NCBI GenBank assembly: GCA_003140115.1 | Contig: PLIQ01000247.1 | Coordinates: 5,665-11,088 of the forward strand | Source of the DNA: Actinomycetota bacterium | GTDB lineage: Bacteria > Actinomycetota > Actinomycetes > Streptosporangiales > Streptosporangiaceae | DNA: 5,424 nt | Direction: 5' to 3' | In this document: positions 1 through 4,814 of the stretch, in pieces | Layout: every line of letters starts with the position of its first letter | Position numbering within the stretch: the stretch's first letter is position 1 | The notes under the pieces: model-generated | What the model was told of the DNA's origin: nothing | Database searches by the model: none | Seen by the model: only the letters and a program-made list of their open reading frames with translations | Program-made: the position numbers and the translations under genes

Positions 1-454
1 CGGCGGCCCAGCGGATGGACCGGACGATGTTCTCGTAGCCGGTGCACCGGCAGAGCTGACCGGAGATTGCCTCGCGGATCTCGGCCTCGTCCGGGTCGGG
101 GTGGTGATCCAGCAGCCAGCGAGCGGTCATCAGCATGCCGGACGTGCAGAACCCGCACTGCAGCCCGTGGCACTCGATGAAGCCCTGCTGCACCGGGTCC
201 AGCACGCCATCGCGTTCGAGCCCCTCCACGGTGCGCACGGTGCCCCCGTCGGCCATCGCCGCCAGCAGCGTGCACGACTTGACCGGCTTGGCGTCCAGCC
301 ACATCACGCAGCTGCCGCAGTTCGACGTGTCGCAGCCCCAGTGGCTGCCGGTCAGCCCGAGCTCGTCGCGGATGAAGTGGATGAGCAGCAGCCGCGGCTC
401 CACCTCGCGCGCGTACTCAGTGCCGTTGACGGTCATCGCAACCCTGATCGTCAC
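1..454 (-). CDS. 2Fe-2S iron-sulfur subunit (CoxS-like) of a molybdenum hydroxylase, C-terminus cut by the window edge
   Basis: Electron-transfer subunit of a CO dehydrogenase/xanthine dehydrogenase-family enzyme. It passes electrons from the molybdopterin site of the large subunit through two 2Fe-2S clusters to FAD on the M subunit. I translated 151 residues. Seen: plant-ferredoxin-type cluster ligands C41, C46, C49 and C61 (GCDTSNCGSC), then the second-cluster ligands C100, C103 (QCGFC), C135 and C137 (LCRCTGY). All eight cysteines are present. Family proteins are usually about 155-170 aa, so only the last few residues are missing. The chosen start is GTG at 454, whose GTGA overlaps the stop of the upstream FAD subunit by 4 bases, implying translational coupling. 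An ATG at 436 with AGGG five bases upstream is a real alternative that still leaves the fold intact. Oddity: CTSGM replaces the usual CTPGM after the third ligand pair. The substrate cannot be told without the large subunit, so no cox symbol is given. Confidence 0.93.
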   Translation of the reverse strand, partial: MTIRVAMTVNGTEYAREVEPRLLLIHFIRDELGLTGSHWGCDTSNCGSCVMWLDAKPVKSCTLLAAMADGGTVRTVEGLERDGVLDPVQQGFIECHGLQCGFCTSGMLMTARWLLDHHPDPDEAEIREAISGQLCRCTGYENIVRSIRWAA

Positions 455-1347
455 CGGGCCACCCGGTCGGCGGCCGGCCGGGTCACCCGGTCGGCGGCCC
501 GGCGCAGCGCGCGGGCGGTGAGCTCGGCGACCAGGTGCCGCTTGAAGTCTTCGGGCCCGCGCTGGTCGGCGGCCGGGTGGCAGTGCTCGGCGGCGATGGC
601 GGCGGCGGCGGCGAAGCTCTCCTCGTCGGCTACGCGGCCGCGCAGGAAGTCCTCGGCCTGCGCCGCGACGAAGTGCTCGGCGCCGACCGCGGTCAGGCCG
701 ATGCCCGCGGACACGATCAACGGGCGTTCCGCGGGGCCGGCGAGCTCGAGCACCGCCCCGGCCGCGGCCACCGACCAGTCGCCGACCCGGCGGGACACCT
801 TCTCGTACGCGCTGCCGGTGCCGGGCCGCACCGGCACCCGGACCTCGGCCAGCAGTTCACCCCGGCCGACGACCGTCTCGTAGGGGCCCAGGTGGAACTC
901 CCTGACCGGCACCGTCCGCTCGCCGTCCAGCCGGCGGATGACCGCCGTCGCGCGGGTCGCCGCGAACGCGGCGGACAGGTCCTCGGACGGGTCGGCCTGA
1001 CACAGCGACCCGCCGACGGTGCCCCACAGCCGGACGATCGGGTCCGCCACCACGCGCTCGGCGTCGTGGAAGATCGGGAAGTGATGGCCCGCGACGGCCG
1101 AGTCGAGCAGGTCCGCGTGCCGGGCCAGGGCACCGATGCGCAGCTGGTCGCCGTCCAGGGTGATGAAGGCCAGCTCGGCCAGCCCGTTGATGTCGACCAG
1201 CAGCTCGGGCTGGGCCAGCCGCAGCTTCATCATCGGGATCAGGCTGTGCCCGCCCGCCACGACGCGGGTCTCCGGACGGCTCAGCAGCGACAGCGCGTGC
1301 TCGACGCCGGTGGCCCGCTCGTATTCGACGTGCGAGGGAACCTGCAT
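451..1347 (-). CDS. FAD-binding subunit (CoxM-like) of a CO dehydrogenase/xanthine dehydrogenase-family enzyme
   Basis: Medium subunit that binds FAD and takes electrons from the 2Fe-2S subunit encoded just downstream. It is cytoplasmic, with no signal peptide or membrane segment. The 298 residues fit the family (Oligotropha CoxM is about 288). Seen: the first FAD motif AGGHS at 31-35, followed by LIPMMKLRLAQPE and VDING; the second flavin motif TVGGS at 110-114, followed by LCQADPSEDL; and the conserved YEKVSRRVGDW segment near 181-191 that begins the C-terminal CoxM domain. The start ATG at 1347 gives the usual MQVP... N-terminus, but there is no good Shine-Dalgarno upstream; a -10-like hexamer six bases before the ATG would allow a leaderless message. 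The C-terminus carries an 8-codon in-frame duplication (AADRVTRP/AADRVAR), see the repeat entry. The M-then-S order is the usual coxMSL arrangement. CO dehydrogenase, xanthine dehydrogenase or an aldehyde/heteroaromatic oxidase are all possible. Confidence 0.94.
   Translation of the reverse strand: MQVPSHVEYERATGVEHALSLLSRPETRVVAGGHSLIPMMKLRLAQPELLVDINGLAELAFITLDGDQLRIGALARHADLLDSAVAGHHFPIFHDAERVVADPIVRLWGTVGGSLCQADPSEDLSAAFAATRATAVIRRLDGERTVPVREFHLGPYETVVGRGELLAEVRVPVRPGTGSAYEKVSRRVGDWSVAAAGAVLELAGPAERPLIVSAGIGLTAVGAEHFVAAQAEDFLRGRVADEESFAAAAAIAAEHCHPAADQRGPEDFKRHLVAELTARALRRAADRVTRPAADRVAR
454..499. repeat. 22-bp direct repeat at the coxM/coxS junction (454-475 and 478-499)
   Basis: Two copies of a 22-base sequence with period 24, differing at one base (459 versus 483). 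The shared core is CACCCGGTCGGCGGCC at 460-475 and 484-499. Because the period is a multiple of three, it adds eight in-frame codons to the end of the FAD subunit, and the left copy abuts the GTG start of the iron-sulfur subunit. It looks like a small tandem duplication in GC-rich sequence. Confidence 0.8.
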
Positions 1348-1382
1348 GTATGCATCATTCGGTGTGCCCGCCAGATACGCAA
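1343..1382 (-). promoter_or_regulatory. Possible leaderless promoter and palindrome at the coxM-like start
   Basis: On the minus strand a -35-like TTGCGT (1382-1377, three of six consensus bases) is followed after 17 bases by AATGAT (1359-1354, four of six). It ends six bases before the ATG at 1347, the geometry expected for a leaderless transcript, and no ribosome binding site is visible. A perfect 12-base inverted repeat, TGCATACATGCA (1354-1343), covers the start codon. The whole gap to the kinase stop is only 48 bases, so read-through from the kinase gene is also possible. Weak evidence; the assignment is inference. Confidence 0.3.
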
Positions 1383-1395
1383 CCAGGGCTGCCTA

Positions 1396-3075
1396 TTAAC
1401 GGGCGGCGCCGATATCGACCGCCAGCATCTGAGTAACCCTGGTCAGCAACGCGGCCCGGGAGAACGGCTTGCTGATGATCTCTGTCCCCGGATCGGGCCA
1501 GCCTTCGCCGCCGATACCTTGACGCTCATAGCCCGACATGAACAGCACCGGCAGGCCCGGGCGCAGGGCGTGGACCTGGGCGGCGAACGCCGCGGCCGTC
1601 ATGCCCGGCATGACGACATCGCTCACCATCAGGTCGGCGGGCGCCTTCGGGTCCCCGAGCAGGGCGAGCGCCTCGTGCCCGTTCGCGGCCGTCACGACCC
1701 GGTAACCAGCGCTGGTCAGCACCCGGTGGGCGACATCTCGGATGGCGGCCTCATCGTCTACCACCAGCACCGTGCCGGCCGACTCCGCCGCCCGCCCCTG
1801 CTGCGTCTCCGCCTGCCAGCCGGCCTGGCCCGCGGCGGGCAGCACCACCGTGACGGTGGTGCCATGGCCCAGTTCGGAATGGAGCCAGGCCTTACCGCCG
1901 GCCTGCGTGGCGAACCTGCGCACGGCGGGCAGTCCGAGCCCGGCCGCCCGGTCTCCGTTTTTCGTGGTGAAGAACGGTTCGAAGGCGCGTTCCGCGGTAA
2001 TCACGTCCATGCCGGTTCCGGCGTCGGTGATACGAAACGCGACATAGCGACCGGGGAGCAGTTCAGCGATATCGGCGGCGTCCCGCCACTCCGGCGAGAG
2101 GTCCTCCGTATCGATATTCACCGCGTCGATGACAAGCTGACCGCCGCCCGGCATGGCGTCGCGGGCGTTGACCGCGATGTTGAGGATGGCCTGCTTGAGC
2201 AGCCCAGGATCGGCTTGCACCGGCCACAGGCCCTCGGATTTCCCGGTGGCCAGGAGGACGTGCTCGCCCAGTACCTCAACCAGGAGCCCGGTGGCATCGC
2301 TGATCGTCTGGCCGAGGTCCAGCAGGATGGGCTCGCCCTCCTCGCGCCTGGCGAACGCCAGCAGGTGCTTGATCAGCCTCTTGGCCTCGTCGGCGGCCTC
2401 TTCAATCTGCTCCACGTCCCAGCGGACGGGTCCCCACTTGGCCGCGCTCTCGGTCGTCTCGGCGACGATCACCTCGTCGCGGACCAGGCTCGCGTAGTTG
2501 GCGATCACCGTGAGCGTGTTGCTGAAGTCGTGCGAGATCCCGCCCACCAGCTGTCCCAGGCTGGCCAGGCGGCGCGTCTGCTGCAGCTCGTGCTGGAGCC
2601 GCTGTATCTCGGCCTGCGCCTGCCAGGCGGCGGTGGAGTCCTGCACGAAGATCGCGAGATAGCGCTGGCCAGCGGGCCACCGGCGGACGGATCCGGTGAG
2701 GTGGACCCAGACGATCTCGCCATCGGCGCGGACCAGGCGCGCGTCCGCCTCGATCTGGGCGCTCACACCCGACGTGACGTCGTCGATCAGGACCTCGAGC
2801 GCGGGCTGGTCCTGGGGGTGGAAGCAACTCAGGAAGTCACTCCCGCTCAGTTCCTGCCGGGAGTAGCCGGTCAGCTGGCAGTACGTGACGTTGACCGCGA
2901 GGTAGGCGCAGCGCCGGTCGGCGGTCAGGCTGGCCATGACCAGACCGACGGGCGCGCGGCCGAACTCCCGCCAGAACTGCTGCTCACTGGCCCGCAACGC
3001 ATCGGCCCAGTCCCCTTCGGTCACATCGGCGGCGGACAGCCGGTGATCCGGAGCAGCGTTGTCGTCGTGCGTCAC
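1396..3075 (-). CDS. Soluble hybrid sensor histidine kinase: PAS, HisKA, HATPase, C-terminal receiver
   Basis: 559-residue signalling protein that should autophosphorylate on His and pass the phosphate to its own receiver. No transmembrane segment or signal peptide is visible, so it senses a cytoplasmic cue. From the GTG start: a PAS/PAC domain at about 32-150 (NVTYCQLTGYSRQEL, FHPQD); a Gln-rich helix near 148-172; HisKA with the H box GGISHDFSNTLTVI, phospho-acceptor H182; HATPase with N303 in the N box (NIAVNARDAM), DAGTGM at 351-356, FEPFFTTK at 365-372 and GLGLP at 379-383; and a receiver at about 435-554 with acid pair D440/D441, acceptor D486 (SDVVMPGM), S514 and K536. All catalytic residues are present. 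The GTG at 3075 is preferred over an upstream in-frame TTG at 3153 because AAAGGGGGG lies five bases before it. There is no output domain after the receiver. A/T-ending codons look more frequent than in neighbouring genes. The sensed signal is unknown; its position upstream of the hydroxylase genes suggests, but does not prove, a link. Confidence 0.92.
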   Translation of the reverse strand: MTHDDNAAPDHRLSAADVTEGDWADALRASEQQFWREFGRAPVGLVMASLTADRRCAYLAVNVTYCQLTGYSRQELSGSDFLSCFHPQDQPALEVLIDDVTSGVSAQIEADARLVRADGEIVWVHLTGSVRRWPAGQRYLAIFVQDSTAAWQAQAEIQRLQHELQQTRRLASLGQLVGGISHDFSNTLTVIANYASLVRDEVIVAETTESAAKWGPVRWDVEQIEEAADEAKRLIKHLLAFARREEGEPILLDLGQTISDATGLLVEVLGEHVLLATGKSEGLWPVQADPGLLKQAILNIAVNARDAMPGGGQLVIDAVNIDTEDLSPEWRDAADIAELLPGRYVAFRITDAGTGMDVITAERAFEPFFTTKNGDRAAGLGLPAVRRFATQAGGKAWLHSELGHGTTVTVVLPAAGQAGWQAETQQGRAAESAGTVLVVDDEAAIRDVAHRVLTSAGYRVVTAANGHEALALLGDPKAPADLMVSDVVMPGMTAAAFAAQVHALRPGLPVLFMSGYERQGIGGEGWPDPGTEIISKPFSRAALLTRVTQMLAVDIGAAR

Positions 3076-3080
3076 AAGTG

Positions 3081-3089
3081 CCCCCCTTT
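3081..3089 (-). promoter_or_regulatory. Ribosome binding site that fixes the hybrid kinase start
   Basis: On the minus strand AAAGGGGGG is followed by a five-base spacer (CACTT) and the GTG at 3075. The alternative in-frame TTG at 3153 overlaps the -10 region of the candidate promoter, so it would lie outside the transcript. This supports the shorter 559-residue protein. Confidence 0.7.
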
Positions 3090-3143
3090 GAACCCAGGCC
3101 GGCCCGCGCTGACCCCAGCGACCGTGACCCCGGTATGCGCCCG

Positions 3144-3152
3144 AGTATATCA
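3144..3152 (-). promoter_or_regulatory. Extended -10 promoter for the hybrid kinase gene
   Basis: The minus strand reads TGATATACT: a TGN extension followed by TATACT, five of six matches to TATAAT. No convincing -35 hexamer lies 15-18 bases upstream, as is common for extended -10 promoters. The start point would be near 3137, giving a leader of about 60 bases before the GTG at 3075. It lies in the 116-base gap after the deaminase stop, one of the few A/T-rich spots in the window, so the kinase can be transcribed independently of the operon upstream. The gap otherwise holds no visible terminator hairpin. Confidence 0.5.
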
Positions 3153-3191
3153 AGGAGTAACTACCACGATGCTCTCTGTAGCCAGCAGCGG

Positions 3192-3653
3192 TCAGCGGCC
3201 GCCGATGTCTTCGCTCCAGACCTGCGGGTAGCGCTCCTGGAACTCGCGCATGGCGGCCACGCAGCCCTCGTCGTCGAGCAGCACGATCTCCACCCCGCGG
3301 CCGGTCAGGAAGCCCAGGTCACCGGCGTAGGTCTCGGCCTCGCCGACGACCACCCGGGGGATCTGGAACAGCAGGATCGCCCCGCTGCACATCTGGCACG
3401 GGGACAGCGTGGTGTACAAGGTGGTGCCAGCGTAGGACGGGCGCCGGCCGGCGTTGCGCAGGCAGGAGATCTCGCCGTGCGCCACCGGGTCGCCCTGCTG
3501 GACCCGCTCGTTGTGCCCGGCCGCGATGACCTGGCCCTCCGTGGCGAGGACCGCGCCGACCGGCACGCCGCCGCCCTCCAGGCTGGCCCGGGCCTGGCCC
3601 AGGGCCAGCGCCATCAGCTCGCGGTCGGTCTGATCCGGCTGCGCGTATCCCAT
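3192..3653 (-). CDS. Cytosine deaminase-like zinc enzyme of the yeast Fcy1 type (nucleoside deaminase family)
   Basis: 153-residue hydrolytic deaminase of the cytidine deaminase fold, expected to convert cytosine (or a related base) to uracil plus ammonia in the cytoplasm. Seen: zinc ligand H59 and catalytic E61 in HGEIS, zinc ligands C86 and C89 in TLSPCQMCSGA, preceded by TTLYTT. The resemblance to yeast cytosine deaminase runs along its length: GGGVPVGA near 27-34, N48 in GHN, IPRVVVGE at 98-105, and the C-terminal WSEDIG (146-151), matching yeast WFEDIG where the Trp and Asp line the base pocket. Y109 falls where yeast has Phe114. The HGE rather than HAE motif and this C-terminus argue against guanine deaminase and tRNA adenosine deaminase TadA. 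Typical bacterial cytosine deaminase (CodA) is an unrelated amidohydrolase. The gene follows the acetyltransferase after six bases, with AGG five bases before the ATG, so it is probably co-translated. Substrate is inferred from recalled family resemblance. Confidence 0.88.
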   Translation of the reverse strand: MGYAQPDQTDRELMALALGQARASLEGGGVPVGAVLATEGQVIAAGHNERVQQGDPVAHGEISCLRNAGRRPSYAGTTLYTTLSPCQMCSGAILLFQIPRVVVGEAETYAGDLGFLTGRGVEIVLLDDEGCVAAMREFQERYPQVWSEDIGGR

Positions 3654-3659
3654 GCCGGC

Positions 3660-4208
3660 CTACGCTACCGGACGCTCCCGGGTCAGCCGCCAGACCACCC
3701 CGACGCCCGTCCCCGCGGCCGGAGGCAGGTCGAGGGGGCGCCGCTCGACCTCGGTGAAACCGAGCTTGCGCGGCACCCCGGCGCTGGCCACGTTGAGCTC
3801 ATCGTGCACGATCTCCACCCGGTCCACGCCGGGCAGGCCGAACGCCGCTTGCACCAGCGCCGCCGACGCCGCGGTGGCCAGGCCGCGGCGGGTCCAGGCC
3901 CGGTGCACCCAGTAGCCGATCTCCAGGCCGCCCGGCCCGATCCGGTCCATCAGGCTGCAGCCGCCGGCCAGCGTGCCGTCGGCGATGATCGCGTAACCGT
4001 ATTCCGAGCCGTCCGCCCAGGCCTGCGCCGACTTGGCCACGAACTCGGCCGCGGCCTGCCGGGTGTAACCGGCCGCCCAGGGCATCCACGGGCGCAGGTG
4101 ATCCAGGGACTCGGTCACCGCCGCGAACACGGCGTCCAGGTCGTCCTCCCGGTGCCGCCGCAAGGTGACCGGACCGTGGACGAGGAGGTCTTCTGGCCGT
4201 TCGATCAT
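3660..4208 (-). CDS. GNAT-family N-acetyltransferase, RimJ/RimL type
   Basis: 182-residue acetyl-CoA-dependent acetyltransferase, soluble. Proteins of this type acetylate protein N-termini, amino acids, or small-molecule amines; the acceptor cannot be read from the sequence. Seen: an N-terminal strand-helix with VTLRRHREDDLDAVF (14-28), then HLRPWMPWA (38-45), which is typical of the RimJ/RimL branch; GYAIIADGTLAGGCSL (71-86); the acetyl-CoA-binding motif A at about 96-123, EIGYWVHRAWTRRGLA with the pyrophosphate loop at RRGLA; and motif B, DELNVASAGVPRKLGF (136-151), where the conserved Asn and kLGF are present. Length is normal. The start ATG at 4208 overlaps the stop of the upstream 177-residue gene as ATGA, and AGG lies five bases before it, so the two are translationally coupled. 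The deaminase gene follows after six bases. Confidence 0.93.
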   Translation of the reverse strand: MIERPEDLLVHGPVTLRRHREDDLDAVFAAVTESLDHLRPWMPWAAGYTRQAAAEFVAKSAQAWADGSEYGYAIIADGTLAGGCSLMDRIGPGGLEIGYWVHRAWTRRGLATAASAALVQAAFGLPGVDRVEIVHDELNVASAGVPRKLGFTEVERRPLDLPPAAGTGVGVVWRLTRERPVA

Positions 4209-4738
4209 GCCGGCCTGCGCCCCTCTCTCTTCCGATATGACCGAACGATACGTGGCTTACGCACCCGGGCCCGGCGGGCCTGCGCCGCGCGCGCGGCGCG
4301 CGGCCAGTCGTAGCTGAGTTCCTCCCCGACCCGGAGCCGCGCCCAGCGGGCCGCTTCGACCTGCAGGGCCTGGGCGGCGGCCGCGATCTCGGCCGGTTCG
4401 ACCGCCGCGTCGGCGGCCGGGAGGACGGCCAGCTTGGTCGCGGCCAGGGTCAGGATCTGGGTGTCGGACGGGTGGTCCAGGCCGGCCACGCACTCGACCA
4501 GGTCGGCCAGCAAGGCAGCGCGCAGGCCCGGCTGGCGGACGCTGGTCCGGCCCGCCGCGACGGCGGCCCAGGTGCCGTCCCCGATGCGCAGCTCGCGCTC
4601 CACCACGAAGTCCACGATCTCGTGCGGCAGCCGGGGGCCGGCCGGGCCGCCGTACCGCCGGTACACGGCTCCGTCGTCGCGCTCGACCAGGGCGTAGGCG
4701 CGCTCGTGGTCCGGGAGCCGGGGAAACCTGACGCGCAT
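4205..4738 (-). CDS. Conserved-looking actinobacterial hypothetical protein with a basic tail
   Basis: I do not recognise a named family with certainty. The 177-residue product has an N-terminal MRVRFPRLPDHERAYALVER followed by a short acidic turn, then LPHEIVDFVVERELRIGDGTW (positions 37-57), an alanine/leucine-rich helical middle (about 70-150), and a strongly basic C-terminal tail (about 147-177, rich in Arg and Lys) that could bind nucleic acid or another acidic partner. The N-terminal layout, with HE.VDFVVE..L.. and a following gly/ala-rich stretch, recalls short uncharacterised actinobacterial proteins. There is no signal peptide, membrane segment or cysteine cluster. It heads a three-gene operon and its TGA overlaps the ATG of the acetyltransferase. 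The start ATG at 4738 has GGGG only two bases upstream, too close for a normal ribosome binding site; a -10-like CATAGT six bases before the ATG would suit leaderless expression. Confidence 0.8.
   Translation of the reverse strand: MRVRFPRLPDHERAYALVERDDGAVYRRYGGPAGPRLPHEIVDFVVERELRIGDGTWAAVAAGRTSVRQPGLRAALLADLVECVAGLDHPSDTQILTLAATKLAVLPAADAAVEPAEIAAAAQALQVEAARWARLRVGEELSYDWPRAARAAQARRARVRKPRIVRSYRKREGRRPA
4209..4216 (-). promoter_or_regulatory. Ribosome binding site of the acetyltransferase, repeated before the deaminase
   Basis: On the minus strand AGGCCGGC directly precedes the ATG at 4208. The same AGGCCGGCATG occurs before the deaminase start (3661-3651), and the identity extends to 14 of 15 bases. 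AGG five bases before the ATG is the only Shine-Dalgarno-like element at either start. Confidence 0.5.
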
Positions 4739-4814
4739 ATCCCCACTATGCGGAGCGGCCAGACGGGGCGCCTAATGATTTTCGCTGACTGGTCACATGC
4801 CATAGCGTGAGGTC
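4739..4814. promoter_or_regulatory. Divergent promoter region between the minus-strand operon and the ybaK-paaK genes
   Basis: 76 bases separate two divergent starts and include the least GC-rich run in this half of the window (TAATGATTTTC, 4773-4783). Minus strand: CATAGT (4750-4745) matches four of six -10 bases and ends six bases before the ATG at 4738. Plus strand: CATAGC (4801-4806) lies eight bases before the GTG at 4815, with GAGG close to that start. A 10-base palindrome TGACTGGTCA (4786-4795) sits between them and could be a regulator site. No good -35 hexamers are seen. The position makes promoter activity likely; the exact elements are tentative. Confidence 0.45.

Noticed and set aside
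101..883. A 260-codon plus-strand frame opposite the iron-sulfur and FAD subunits
   Set aside because: His/Ala/Arg-rich product without family signature; the opposite strand encodes intact CoxS and CoxM motifs.
3076..3153. An N-terminal extension of the kinase from a TTG at 3153
   Set aside because: The TTG overlaps the -10 region of the best promoter candidate and has no ribosome binding site, whereas the GTG at 3075 has AAAGGGGGG at ideal spacing; the extra 26 residues look unstructured and Gly/Arg-rich.
3154..3191. Possible intrinsic terminator after the deaminase stop
   Set aside because: I could not find a stable stem followed by a T run on the minus strand; the operon end is not marked by a visible terminator.
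535..3231. An 898-codon open frame on the plus strand
   Set aside because: It runs antisense to the FAD subunit and the hybrid kinase, whose motifs are unmistakable. The product is a compositionally skewed, Gly/Arg/Gln/Asp-rich string with no domain, as expected of a shadow frame in GC-rich DNA.
3192..3653. Deaminase read as tRNA adenosine deaminase TadA or guanine deaminase
   Set aside because: TadA and guanine deaminase carry HAE and different C-termini; this protein has HGE and the Fcy1-like WSEDIG end.
4265..4312. GC-rich palindrome-like run (GCGCGCGCGGCGCGC) considered as a terminator or repeat
   Set aside because: It lies inside the coding sequence of the 177-residue protein, encoding its Ala/Arg-rich tail, and has no following T tract.
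3078..4313. A 411-codon open frame on the plus strand
   Set aside because: It is antisense to the deaminase and acetyltransferase, shows no recognisable motif, and has no promoter or ribosome binding site in its favour.
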